Origin: Streptomyces niger | GTDB taxonomy: Bacteria; Actinomycetota; Actinomycetes; Streptomycetales; Streptomycetaceae | Length of the DNA: 64,000 nt | NCBI RefSeq assembly: GCF_000718305.1 | Contig: NZ_JOFQ01000027.1 | Span: 37,202-101,201, forward strand | Direction: 5' to 3' | Part shown: in pieces, positions 16,739 through 25,215 of the stretch | Layout of the letters: each line of letters starts with the position of its first letter | Position numbering within the stretch: position 1 is the stretch's first letter | Program-made: the position numbers and the translations under genes | The notes under the pieces: generated by a model | What the model was told of the DNA's origin: nothing | Database searches by the model: none | The model's input: the letters and a program-made list of their open reading frames with translations, nothing else

Positions 16739-17216
16739 TGGCGACGGTGGCGCTGGTGGCGCCGCTGCGGGAGCCCAGGGCCTCGATCTGCTTGACGATG
16801 TCCTGGCCCTCGACGACCTCACCGAAGACGACGTGCTTGCCGTCCAGCCAGTCGGTGACGACGGTCGTGACGAAGAACTGCGAGCCGTTGGTGTTGGGGC
16901 CCGCGTTGGCCATGCTCAGCAGGAAGGGGCGGTCGTGCTTGAGGTCGAAGTTCTCGTCCGCGAACTTCTCGCCGTAGATGCTCTTGCCGCCGGTGCCGTT
17001 GTGGTTGGTGAAGTCACCGCCCTGGAGCATGAACGCGGGGATGACACGGTGGAAGGTGGACCCGGCGTAGCCGAACCCGTTCTCGCCGGTGGCCAGCTCA
17101 CGGAAGTTGCGCGCGGTCTTCGGCACGACGTCGTCGAACAGCTTGAAAACGATGCGGCCGATGGGCTCGTCGTTGACGGTGACGTCGAAGTAGACGTTGG
17201 CTCCGGTCTCAGCCAT
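16716..17216 (-). CDS. Cyclophilin-type peptidyl-prolyl cis-trans isomerase
   Basis: A 166-aa cytosolic cyclophilin that catalyses prolyl cis-trans isomerisation. Conserved active-site segments are [18 protein letters not shown] (Arg/Phe/Gln), [13 protein letters not shown] and [13 protein letters not shown] (Trp/His). ATG 17216 ([12 protein letters not shown]) is chosen because it follows TAGGAGCACAGAG; longer forms have no ribosome site. Upstream, AAGCTT-containing imperfect inverted arms (17230-17261) may mark the promoter region. It is convergent with the DUF6314 gene and overlaps its 3' end by 23 nt. Confidence 0.95.
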   Translation of the reverse strand: MAETGANVYFDVTVNDEPIGRIVFKLFDDVVPKTARNFRELATGENGFGYAGSTFHRVIPAFMLQGGDFTNHNGTGGKSIYGEKFADENFDLKHDRPFLLSMANAGPNTNGSQFFVTTVVTDWLDGKHVVFGEVVEGQDIVKQIEALGSRSGATSATVAIKESGTL

Positions 17217-17372
17217 CTCTGTGCTCCTAAAGCTTCGGAAATGCAATGATCCGGAAAGCTTAACCTCCCGGCATGCGCGTTTCCCGACGCACCCGGTCCT
17301 ACCGTGGGCACCGCGGAAGAGACCGCCGTCCCGGCTCCCACCCTGCCCCCGTGCTGTGTCTCACGCTCTGCC

Positions 17373-18167
17373 TCACGGGTGTTCGGCATCCGGCTCGGGG
17401 ATGCGCAGCAGGTAGGTGTCCATGATCCAGCCATGGCGTGCGCGTGCCTCGGCCCGCAGCTGCCGGATGCGGTCGGACACCTCGCGCAGCGGGCCGGCGA
17501 CCAGCAGCTCGTCCGGCGTGCCGAGGTACGCACCCCAGTAGATCCACACGTCGGCCCCCTCGAACCCGGTGAACGACTCGTGCGCGTCGAGCATGACCAC
17601 GATGTCGCCGTCATCGTTCCGGCCCACGTCGGAGAGCCTGCGGGCCGGGGTGATGTGCACCGGCCTGCCCACCTGGTTCAGCGGAATGCGGTGGCGCGCG
17701 GCCAGCGACGAGACGCTGCTGATGCCGGGGACGACATCCACGCTGAAGGCGACGGTGCCGCGTTCCTCGATGGTGGTGAGGCTCCCGAGCGTGCTGTCGT
17801 ACAGCGAGGGGTCGCCCCACACGAGGAACGCCCCGGTCTCCCCCGCCGTCATCTCCTCGCGGATCAGCCTCTCGAAGATGTCGGCGCGCCGCGTCCGCCA
17901 GTCATGGACTGCCGAGGTGTAGTCGGAGCGGTCCATCGGACGCCGGTCCCGATCGGGGTCCGCCACCTCCACGACCCGGTGTCCGGCCTGCGCGTGCTCC
18001 GCCAGCATGCGGTGGCGCAGGTCCGTCAGCGCGGACTTGTCCGGTCCCTTGCCGACGATGAAGAAGACGTCGGCCCGGCGGATGGCCTTGACCGCCCCCA
18101 GGGTCAGGTGGTCCGGGTCGCCCGCTCCGATACCGATGACGAGAATGCGGCGTTGCTCCGTGGTCAT
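17373..18167 (-). CDS. cobF: Precorrin-6A synthase (deacetylating)
   Basis: A 264-aa SAM-dependent methyltransferase of the tetrapyrrole methylase family, acting in aerobic cobalamin synthesis (methylation at C-1 with loss of the acetyl side chain of precorrin-5). The N-terminus ILVIGIGAGDPDHLTLGAVK, then FFIVGKG, VWGDPSLYDST and DVVPGISSVSSLAARHRIPL identify CobF. No other cobalamin genes are adjacent, so it is a detached member of the pathway. ATG 18167; its promoter would lie in the short gap to the response regulator gene. Confidence 0.92.
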   Translation of the reverse strand: MTTEQRRILVIGIGAGDPDHLTLGAVKAIRRADVFFIVGKGPDKSALTDLRHRMLAEHAQAGHRVVEVADPDRDRRPMDRSDYTSAVHDWRTRRADIFERLIREEMTAGETGAFLVWGDPSLYDSTLGSLTTIEERGTVAFSVDVVPGISSVSSLAARHRIPLNQVGRPVHITPARRLSDVGRNDDGDIVVMLDAHESFTGFEGADVWIYWGAYLGTPDELLVAGPLREVSDRIRQLRAEARARHGWIMDTYLLRIPEPDAEHP

Positions 18168-18263
18168 GGGTGCAGTCTCGCAGGTCCGGGCCCTGGCCGG
18201 CCGGCCGGACCGACGCTCGGCCCGGCTCCCTCACGGGCCTGCACGGTGGTGGTACTCCTGCCG

Positions 18264-18944
18264 TCACAGCTGGTGGTACTCCTGTTCCGGGCGGCCCGCC
18301 GCGCCGTAGCGGAGGCGCATGCGCAGTCGGCCGCGGGTGACGAGGTCGGCGAGGTAACGCTGCGCCGTGGCGCGCGAGACGCCGATCTGCGCGGCGACCT
18401 CGCCGGCGGAGAGCGGGGTGCCGGAGTCGTCCACGGCGGCCAGGACCAGTTCCCGGGTCACGGTCTGCGCGGCGGCCTGCCGGCTGCGGCTCGCGCGCGG
18501 ACTCCTGAGGGCGTCGAAGGCGTTGTCGACCACGTTCTGGTCGAGGATCTCCGCGTCCGTCAGCTGCCGGAACCGGGCGTAGCCGCGCAGCTTCTCGGAG
18601 AGCAGGTGTGGCGGGAACGGCTTGATCAGGTACGCGAGCGCGCCCGCCGACAGCGCCCTGCGGACGGTCGCCCCCTCGGCGGCGGCGCTGAGGACGAAGA
18701 CATCGCACGACAGCTCGGCCATCAGCTCGATGCCGGAGCGGTCGGGGAGGTACAGGTCCACGAGGGCGAGGTCGATCGGGCGCGTGGCTGCTTCCTCCAG
18801 CGCGGCGCGCGCGGAGTGGGCCGTGCCCACGACGGTGAAGCCGGGGGTATCGGCGACGAGCGAAGCGTGCAGGTCGGCGACGCGGAAGTCGTCGTCGACG
18901 AACAGTACGGAGAAGGGGTGGTGGCGGTCGGGGTGTTCGCTCAT
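18264..18944 (-). CDS. CitB/DcuR-type response regulator
   Basis: A 226-aa regulator. The receiver domain has VLFVDDDFRVADLH, the phospho-Asp in LALVDLYLPDRSG, a Ser in VLSAAAE and Lys in AYLIKPFP. The C-terminal part is a winged helix with AGEVAAQIGVSRATAQRYL, the HTH of the CitB/DcuR group. It lies 10 nt after the CitA-type kinase in the same direction. It most likely activates the divergent GntP permease gene in response to an extracellular carboxylate. Confidence 0.92.
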   Translation of the reverse strand: MSEHPDRHHPFSVLFVDDDFRVADLHASLVADTPGFTVVGTAHSARAALEEAATRPIDLALVDLYLPDRSGIELMAELSCDVFVLSAAAEGATVRRALSAGALAYLIKPFPPHLLSEKLRGYARFRQLTDAEILDQNVVDNAFDALRSPRASRSRQAAAQTVTRELVLAAVDDSGTPLSAGEVAAQIGVSRATAQRYLADLVTRGRLRMRLRYGAAGRPEQEYHQL

Positions 18945-18954
18945 GTCTGAACTC

Positions 18955-20799
18955 TCACGGGCGGGGCGGGTCGGGCCGAGGGGCTGTCGGGCCGGGTAGG
19001 ACGTGCGGCAGGCGGGCCACGAAGACGGCGCCGCCGGTGACCCGGTCGGCCTCGCCCGACGGGGCGGAGGCTGCGGACATGCCGGCGGCTTCGGCGTCCT
19101 CGGCGGCGGCCGGTGGTCCTCCGGGGTCCGTCAGCCGGATGTCTCCGCCGCGCCCGCGCGCGATCTGGCGGATGAGGGAGAGGCCCACGCCTCGTCCGCC
19201 CGGCGCCGCCGCGTGGTCCTTCGTCGAGACTCCCTCCTCGAACAGGGCGTCGGCCAGATCTGCCGGTACACCGTCGCCGCTGTCGGCCACGGTGATGTGC
19301 AGGTCCGACTCCACCGTCATCAGCTCCACCTCGACGCGCGACGGACGGCGGGCCCCGTCGCGAGCGGCGTCGAGGGCATTGTCGATCAGGTTGCCGAGCA
19401 CGGTGGTGATGTCGACGCGTGCCGTCACCGGCCCGTCGACCCAAGTGGCACCGCCGAGCAGCAGCGTGACCCCGAGTTCGCGCGCCTGGGCGGCCTTCGC
19501 CGACAGGATGGCGCTCAGGTACGGGTCCTTGACCGTGTCCAGGCCGGGAAGCGCGGCACCGGGAGCGTCGAGGGAGCCACTGCCGCCGGTGCCGAGCAGG
19601 CTGTCGAGGTAGTCGCCGGCCCCCTCGATGTGTCCCTGGTGCAGCAGTCCGGACAGCACGTGCAGGCGGTTGGCGAATTCGTGCCGCTGCGCGCGCAACG
19701 CGGAACTCAACGTCTGTACGGCGTCGAGCTGGCGCGTCAGGGACTCCACGTCGGTGCGGTCCTTGACGGTCAGCAGTGTGCCGAGGTCGAGGCCGTCGTG
19801 TTCGACCCGGCGGGCCGACACCACCAGCACCCGCTCCCCCACCACGGCCATCACGGGCCGCCCCTCGGCTTCGCCGACCACCTCCAGGACGCGCGGTGTC
19901 AGCCCCAGCCGGTCGAGCCGGGTGCCGGGCTCGGCCGGGATGCCCAGCAGGCGGCGTACCTCGTCGTTGGCGACCGTCACCTGCCCGTGACCGTCGACGG
20001 CGAGCACCCCCTCCCCGATGCCGTGCACCACCGCCTCCTGCTCCTGGACCAGGCCCGCGAGCTCTTCGGGCTCCAGACCGAGGGTGAGCCGCTTCCACCG
20101 CCGGGCCAGCAGGACCGATGCCCCGATGCCCAGCAGCAGCGCGGCCACGAGCCAGCCGACCCCGCCCCACAGCACGCGCGCGGCTTGGGCGCGGACGGCG
20201 GCCACGGAGACACCGACGTTCGCCTCACCGACGACCCGCGTCGAGCCGGGCGCGCGTACCGGCACCTTGGCGACCACCTCCTCGCCGAGGTGCGCGCGGT
20301 GCACGGCGAGTTCCTCACGTCCGGACAGCGCGCGGCTGGGGTCCGTGCTCACCTTCTTGCCCAGCTGAGAGACGTCGGGATGGGCCAGCCTGATCCCCCG
20401 GTCGTCGGTGACCACGACGAACAGCGATCCGGTGCTCTGCCGCACCGTCTCGGCCCGCTTGCGCACCGTGTTCGCGGCGAGCGTCGCCGGGCTTTCGTGA
20501 GCGGCGCCCCGCCCCGGGCGGTCGTTGGCATCGGAGTACCGGGCGGCCCCGGCCCGGACGGTCGGCTCCGAGGCGACGGTGCGGGCGATGGCGAGGGCGC
20601 GCTGCTGGTACTGGCTGACGAGCCGTTGATCGGTGTCGTGCGCGAAGGCCTCGAAGGCCGAGGCGAGGACGGCCACGACGACCACGCACTGCAGGAGCAG
20701 CATCCGGGTCCGCAGTCGTACGCGCGGTCTCGGGCGACGGCCGGGGCCCGGCACCGGCGGTCGGGACCGGCGGCGGGAGTGGGACGGGTAGGGCTTCAC
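18955..20799 (-). CDS. CitA/DcuS-type sensor histidine kinase
   Basis: A 614-aa membrane sensor. TM1 (about 35-55), extracytoplasmic Cache/PDC domain with GIRLAHPDVSQLGKKVSTDP, TM2 (about 210-235), cytoplasmic PAS (about 250-330), phospho-acceptor region RAQRHEFANRLHVLSGL with the HEFxNRLH box of the CitA group, and an HATPase with DNALDAARDG, VADSGDGVP and GRGVGLSLIRQ. GTG 20799 (VKPYPSHSRRR) is chosen; longer in-frame starts encode Cys/Trp-rich non-homologous sequence. The ligand class is usually citrate or C4-dicarboxylate; here the divergent transporter is GntP-like, so a sugar acid is also possible. Confidence 0.92.
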   Translation of the reverse strand: MKPYPSHSRRRSRPPVPGPGRRPRPRVRLRTRMLLLQCVVVVAVLASAFEAFAHDTDQRLVSQYQQRALAIARTVASEPTVRAGAARYSDANDRPGRGAAHESPATLAANTVRKRAETVRQSTGSLFVVVTDDRGIRLAHPDVSQLGKKVSTDPSRALSGREELAVHRAHLGEEVVAKVPVRAPGSTRVVGEANVGVSVAAVRAQAARVLWGGVGWLVAALLLGIGASVLLARRWKRLTLGLEPEELAGLVQEQEAVVHGIGEGVLAVDGHGQVTVANDEVRRLLGIPAEPGTRLDRLGLTPRVLEVVGEAEGRPVMAVVGERVLVVSARRVEHDGLDLGTLLTVKDRTDVESLTRQLDAVQTLSSALRAQRHEFANRLHVLSGLLHQGHIEGAGDYLDSLLGTGGSGSLDAPGAALPGLDTVKDPYLSAILSAKAAQARELGVTLLLGGATWVDGPVTARVDITTVLGNLIDNALDAARDGARRPSRVEVELMTVESDLHITVADSGDGVPADLADALFEEGVSTKDHAAAPGGRGVGLSLIRQIARGRGGDIRLTDPGGPPAAAEDAEAAGMSAASAPSGEADRVTGGAVFVARLPHVLPGPTAPRPDPPRP

Positions 20800-21018
20800 C
20801 GGCCCCACGGTAGACGCGAGCGGAACCCGCACGTCCGCGCACACCTTCATGCGCACTGCACACCACCATGCGCACCGCGCACCCGTGCTCCCGTGCACAC
20901 AATGAGCAGAACTGGCAGTACGCGGCTATCGCGGGCTGTGCACGAATTCTGGAGCGCCGTTGCGGTGGCCGATAGCTTCCCGCAGGTCGGACAGAACCGT
21001 GATCAGCAGGAGAAGCGA
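20800..21018. promoter_or_regulatory. Divergent control region between kinase and GntP leader/permease
   Basis: About 220 nt without a gene. It contains short direct repeats of ATGCGCAC (near 20850 and 20869) and GTGCACAC-like blocks (20893-20900), candidates for response-regulator binding. No clear -35/-10 pair was found. Confidence 0.35.
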
Positions 21019-21090
21019 ATGACAACACGCCGCGCAGAGCCGCGCGCGAGTGCTGCACGCGCCCACGCCGAGGGGGCGCACCGATGGTGA
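21019..21090 (+). CDS. 23-aa leader peptide overlapping the GntP permease start
   Basis: ATG 21019 follows a strong Shine-Dalgarno (AGGAG, 21008-21012). The ORF encodes MTTRRAEPRASAARAHAEGA and three more residues (His-Arg-Trp), rich in Ala and Arg, and stops at 21088-21090, four bases inside the permease gene whose ATG is at 21084. The arrangement predicts translational coupling. A regulatory leader is possible; no attenuator hairpin is evident. Too small for homology judgement. Confidence 0.5.
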   Translation: MTTRRAEPRASAARAHAEGAHRW

Positions 21091-22556
21091 CGACGCATAC
21101 CTGGACCCTGCTGATCACATTGGCGGGCGCCATCGCGGCCCTGATCGTGCTGATCAATTCCCGGCTGAAGTTCCACCCCTTCATCGCGCTGATGCTGGTC
21201 TCCATCGCGGTGGCCGTCGTGTCGGGCGAGTCCACCGAGCAGATAGCCGAATCGATCGAGAAGGGCGCCGGCGGCATCCTGGGCGATGTCGGCATCACCC
21301 TCGCCTTCGGTGCGATGCTCGGCAAACTGCTCGCGTCCTCGGGCGCCACGGACAGGATCGCCCGGGCCGTCATCGACCGCGCAGGAGAGCGCGCGCTCCC
21401 TTGGTACATGGCGGGCGCCGCGTTCGTCATCGGCATCCCGATGTTCTTCGAGATCGGGCTCATCGTGCTGCTGCCGCTGATCTTCAGCGTGGCCCAGCGG
21501 CTGCGGGCGAGCGGGAAACACACCGGTTCGCCGTACGTACTCCTCGCCACCCCGGCCATCGCGGCGCTCGCGACGCTGCACGGGATGGTGCCGCCGCACC
21601 CGGGTCCGCTGATCGCCGTGGAGGGCCTGCACGCCGGCCTCGGCACCACCATCCTCGTCGGCCTCGTGTGCGCGATACCGACGGTCATCCTGGCGGGCCC
21701 GGTGTACGGGCGATGGATCGCGCCGCGGCTGGCGGTGGACCCGGACCGGGAGCTGGTCGCCCAGTTCACCGGCGGCGGGTCCGCGCACGGTGGCACGGCG
21801 GAGTCCTCAGGACAAGCAGCCGATCAGTCCTCGGGGCACGGAGCCGATCAGTCCGCGGGGCACGCAGCCGATCAGTCCGCGGGCCAGGGCAGCGTCCCGG
21901 TCGGCCGGGCGCTGGCGGCCGTGCTCGTACCGGCCGTCCTGATGCTCCTCCGCACCCTCGGCGAGCTCACTCTCGACGAGTCGTCCGCGCTGCGCCATGT
22001 GGTGGACTTCGCGGGCGAGCCGGTGATCGCGATGTTCGCCGGATTCCTCTTCGCACTGTTCGTGCTGGGCTACCGCCGCGGTACGCCCCCGGAGGCCACG
22101 CGTCAGGCGCTCACGGACAGCATCAGGTCCGTGGCGGGCATCCTCCTGATCATCGCTGGTGGCGGGACGTTCAACCAGGTCCTGGAGGACTCCGGCATCG
22201 GCAAGGCCATCGAGTCGGTGGCCTCCGGTGCCCACCTCAACCTGCTCGTCCTGGGCTGGCTGCTGGCCCTGCTGCTGTCGTTCACAACGGGCTCCGCGAC
22301 CGTGGGCATCGTGGCGGCGACCGGCATCCTGACACCGATGGCGCAGCACCTGGGAAGCATCGACACGTCCCTGCTCGTGGTGGCGATCGGCGCCGGTTCG
22401 ATCGGCCTGAACTACGTGAACCACGCGGGTTTCTGGCTGGTCAAGGAGTCCTTCGGGATGACGCTCGGTCAGGCGACGAAGTCGCACACCATGATCCAGA
22501 CGCTGGTCAGCGTCTGCGGCCTGCTGATGGCCCTGCTCATCTCCGCCTTCGTGTGA
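21084..22556 (+). CDS. GntP-family permease (gluconate/sugar-acid or organic-acid symporter)
   Basis: A 490-aa membrane transporter with about 12-14 helices. Family features include RLKFHPFIALMLVSIAVAVV, GDVGITLAFGAMLGKLLASS, FVIGIPMFFEIGLIVLLPL and the C-terminal GIVAATGILTPM and GLNYVNHAGFWLVKESFGM. GntP proteins import gluconate and related acids with protons. A central cytoplasmic loop (about 233-270) carries an 8-residue tandem repeat. The divergent CitA/CitB-type system and the upstream leader peptide suggest control at transcription and translation. Confidence 0.9.
   Translation: MVTTHTWTLLITLAGAIAALIVLINSRLKFHPFIALMLVSIAVAVVSGESTEQIAESIEKGAGGILGDVGITLAFGAMLGKLLASSGATDRIARAVIDRAGERALPWYMAGAAFVIGIPMFFEIGLIVLLPLIFSVAQRLRASGKHTGSPYVLLATPAIAALATLHGMVPPHPGPLIAVEGLHAGLGTTILVGLVCAIPTVILAGPVYGRWIAPRLAVDPDRELVAQFTGGGSAHGGTAESSGQAADQSSGHGADQSAGHAADQSAGQGSVPVGRALAAVLVPAVLMLLRTLGELTLDESSALRHVVDFAGEPVIAMFAGFLFALFVLGYRRGTPPEATRQALTDSIRSVAGILLIIAGGGTFNQVLEDSGIGKAIESVASGAHLNLLVLGWLLALLLSFTTGSATVGIVAATGILTPMAQHLGSIDTSLLVVAIGAGSIGLNYVNHAGFWLVKESFGMTLGQATKSHTMIQTLVSVCGLLMALLISAFV
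21816..21887 (+). repeat. 24-bp tandem repeat, three copies, in the GntP loop
   Basis: The core GCCGATCAGTCC recurs at 21819, 21843 and 21867 with exact 24-nt spacing, encoding ADQSSGHG, ADQSAGHA and ADQSAGQG in a predicted cytoplasmic loop. Length changes would keep the frame. Confidence 0.85.
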
Positions 22557-22612
22557 CCCACAGGATCCCCCGGCCCGACGGGACAAGTACGGGCCGGGCC
22601 GGACCTGAACGG

Positions 22613-22672
22613 CACCGGCGCCAGATGCACCGGCGCCAGATGCACCGGCGTCAGATGCACCGGCGTCAGATC
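22613..22672. repeat. 15-bp tandem repeat, four copies
   Basis: CACCGGCGCCAGATG repeats at 22613, 22628, 22643 and 22658 with one or two substitutions in later copies. It lies between the GntP stop and the truncated amidohydrolase gene and supplies the latter's stop codon (22666-22668). Confidence 0.9.
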
Positions 22673-23650
22673 GGTGTGCCGCCCTTGATGACATGCCGCA
22701 GGCACTCCTGCGGCCTGGTCAGGACGGAGATGTCCGCCAGCGGGTCGCCGTCGACGACGAGCAGGTCGGCGTGCGCACCGACAGCGAGCGTCCCGATCTG
22801 CCCCTCCTTACGCAACAGACGGGCGGCGGTCGTCGTCGCCGAGCGGATGAGGTCGGCGTGGGGCTGTACCTGGGCGCGCAGCGTGAACTCGTCGAGTTGG
22901 TGACGGTGCATCGGGCCGAGGAGGTCGGAACCGTAGACGAGGTTCACGCCCGCCTTGTGCGCCTTCTCCAGGGCGCCGAGCCCGGCCTCCCGTACGTCGC
23001 CGATCTTCCGGTACGAGGTCTCGCCCAGCCCGTGTTGCCTGCCGGCCTCGGCCAGCTTCTCGTAGGTGATGAGGGTGGGGACGAGGAAGGCATCGTTGGC
23101 CAGCAGCAGTTCGATGGTCTCGTCGTCGAGGAGGTTGCCGTGCTCGACGCAGCGGACGCCGGCGCGCAGGGCGCGGTTGATGCCGCGCGGATGGTAGGCG
23201 TGCACGGTGACGTACCGGTTGTGGTGCGCGGCCTCGGTGACCGCCGCACGCACCTCCTCGTCGCTGTACTGGACGGCGGAGACTTCGTCGTGCGGGGAGG
23301 CGACGCCTCCGGAGAGCAGCATTTTCAGGTGTTGGGCGCCCTTGCGGAACTCGTCGCGGGCGGCGGCGCGCACCGCGTCCACACCGTCGGCGATCCGGGC
23401 GAAGCCGGGCTCGTGGCCGCAGCAGGACGTGCTGTTGTCGGAGAGCGGGCGCAGGTCACCGTGGCCGCCGGTCTGGGAGAGCGCCTTGCCGCCGTGGACG
23501 AGTCGGGGGCCGGGCAGCAGGCCCTCGGCGAGGGCGCGGGCCATGCCGTGGTCCGCGCCGCCCACGTCCCGGACGGTGGTGAAGCCGCGGCGCAGCATGC
23601 GGTCGGAAGTCGTCGCACGCGCCCGGTACGTGTGGGAACGGACGCGGGGT
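22666..23650 (-). pseudogene. 5'-truncated amidohydrolase (imidazolonepropionase/prolidase-like)
   Basis: About 325 residues of a metal-dependent amidohydrolase, from RMLRRGFTTVRDVGGADHG to LLVVDGDPLADISVL. Intact proteins have about 80-90 more N-terminal residues with the HxH metal ligands (LMPGLIDxHVH), and these are missing: upstream of about 23650 the frame continues only as antisense of the methyltransferase gene. The remaining ligands (Lys in LKMLLSGG, His in HAYHPRG, VEHG, Asp in YGSDLLG) are present. Without a start codon and metal site the gene should be inactive. The stop falls in a 15-bp repeat. Confidence 0.78.
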
Positions 23651-23668
23651 GCGGGCCGTTGGTCGGAT

Positions 23669-24361
23669 ATGGAGCTGAAGATGCGGGCGGGGCACCAGGC
23701 GACGGGACCTGGTGCGATCACTCCCGACGGCTGTGCGGTGGAGCTGTATTCGCGACTGCCGGTCGGGACCGAGCCTGACGTGATCGCCTCGGCGGTACCG
23801 GCGGGGGCACACATCCTGGAGCTCGGCTGCGGCGTGGGACGGGTGACCCACCCGCTCCTGGAGCGGGGCTTCACCGTCACGGCGGTCGACGAGTCACCGG
23901 CGATGCTGGAGCGCGTCAGCGGGGCACGCACGATATGCAGCCCGATCGAAGACCTCGACCTCGGTGAGCAGTTCGGCGTCGTGATGCTGGGCTCGTTCCT
24001 TGTGCATGCGGGAAACGCCGAGGTCCGACAGGCCTTGCTGCGGGCCTGTGTGCGGCATGTCGCGCCGGCCGGCTGCGTGCTGATCCAGCGGGAGGGCGAG
24101 GACTGGCATACCGACGTGCCTCGCGAACGGGTCGACCCGAGTGGCTTCACCGTGCGCATCGTGTCGTCGGAGCCGACCGGTGACGGGGCGCACTCGGTGC
24201 ATGCGGAGTACGAGTTCCCGGACGCCACCTGGACCCAGACGTTCCTCTCTCGGCCGCTGGCAAGGGAACAGTTCGAGGAGATATTGACCGGGGCGGACCT
24301 GAAGGTGGACAGGTACCTGACGGACGACCGGACCTGGGTACGCGCGGTTCCCACAGCCTGA
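23669..24361 (+). CDS. Class I SAM-dependent methyltransferase
   Basis: A 230-aa cytosolic methyltransferase of the Rossmann class. Motif I is ILELGCGVGRVTHPLLERGF (about 50-69), followed by VTAVDES (motif II acidic residue) and a post-I region with VMLGSFLVHAG. The C-terminal half is a beta-rich substrate domain. ATG 23669 (MELKMRAGHQ) or ATG 23681 are both possible; neither has a strong ribosome site. The gene starts right where the opposite amidohydrolase is cut off, so it may have been brought in by the event that truncated it. Substrate unknown. Confidence 0.82.
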   Translation: MELKMRAGHQATGPGAITPDGCAVELYSRLPVGTEPDVIASAVPAGAHILELGCGVGRVTHPLLERGFTVTAVDESPAMLERVSGARTICSPIEDLDLGEQFGVVMLGSFLVHAGNAEVRQALLRACVRHVAPAGCVLIQREGEDWHTDVPRERVDPSGFTVRIVSSEPTGDGAHSVHAEYEFPDATWTQTFLSRPLAREQFEEILTGADLKVDRYLTDDRTWVRAVPTA

Positions 24362-24402
24362 GTGATTGCGGCTGATCGCGGCCGCTTGTTGCGCCCCCCG
24401 CT

Positions 24403-25107
24403 TCAGGGTCGGCAGTCGAGTCGAAACGCCCTGGCCACCTGCGCCGTGAGACCGTCTTCCGTCATCGCGGTGTCGACCGGGATGGTGCGGAGACGGAGCC
24501 GCTCGGTCTCCTCCTGGAGCCGTGTGCTGAACATGCGATCCCGTTCAGCGAGATGACGGCCGGCCCTCATGGGATCGCTGGTCCTCCGGACGAACCCGTC
24601 CCCTGGTGCCGATCGGTTCCGGAGGGCGGCCGCACGGAATGCGGGGGTGGGAAGGAGCCAGACAGCACGTTCGGGAAGGGCAAGGAGCGGCTTCACGAGG
24701 CGCGGCAGCAGTCGGAATCCCTCGACGATGATGCACGGCTCGTCCGGAAGGCGAAGGAGATCCTCCACGATCAGTCCGAAGCCCTCGCCGCGAAACCAGT
24801 GGAAGGTGTCCACCATGACCTCGGGAGACCGGTTCACCCATCGCTCATCCATATCCATGGCCATGAACCGGTGCAGGAAGGGAGCCTCCTCCGGAGTGGT
24901 GCGCGCTGCGTGGTCCCGCATCACGTCGTCGGTCGCGTAGCGGCGCCATCCGTAGCGGTCGGCGAGTCGGCGGGCGATCGTGGACTTCCCTGCGCCGGGC
25001 CCGCCCCCGAGCCAGAAAACGTGCCGCAGCCTCGCCGCAAGCTCTGCGACGTCGACCGCCTCTGCATGCTGTTCATGCTGTCCGGGCTGCATCTCTCTCC
25101 GACCCAT
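24403..25107 (-). CDS. P-loop AAA/kinase-like ATPase
   Basis: A 234-aa protein with an early Walker A loop (FWLGGGPGAGKSTIARRLA, about 31-49), then an acidic DDV pair and an Arg-rich lid region (RNRSAPGDGFVRRTSD). The layout resembles small nucleotide/metabolite kinases (AAA_33/zeta-like fold), which phosphorylate small molecules. The start at 25107 is preceded by GGAGAGA-like sequence. It has no obvious partner; the upstream gap holds four 18-19 bp repeats. The precise substrate cannot be inferred. Confidence 0.78.
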   Translation of the reverse strand: MGRREMQPGQHEQHAEAVDVAELAARLRHVFWLGGGPGAGKSTIARRLADRYGWRRYATDDVMRDHAARTTPEEAPFLHRFMAMDMDERWVNRSPEVMVDTFHWFRGEGFGLIVEDLLRLPDEPCIIVEGFRLLPRLVKPLLALPERAVWLLPTPAFRAAALRNRSAPGDGFVRRTSDPMRAGRHLAERDRMFSTRLQEETERLRLRTIPVDTAMTEDGLTAQVARAFRLDCRP

Positions 25108-25119
25108 CGGAAGAACGAC

Positions 25120-25194
25120 TCAAGGGGAGGGCGCCCCTCAAGGGGAGGACGACGCGTCAAGGAGAGGATGACGCGTCAAGGAGAGGCGACTCGG
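25120..25194. repeat. 18-19 bp tandem repeat, four copies
   Basis: Units starting TCAAGGGGAGG or TCAAGGAGAGG occur at 25120, 25138, 25157 and 25176. The middle two are TCAAGGGGAGGACGACGCG and TCAAGGAGAGGATGACGCG. The array lies between the LacI gene's 3' end and the kinase-like gene's start, in the latter's likely 5' untranslated region. Confidence 0.85.
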
Positions 25195-25215
25195 TCTGTC
25201 GTCGACGGTATCTCG

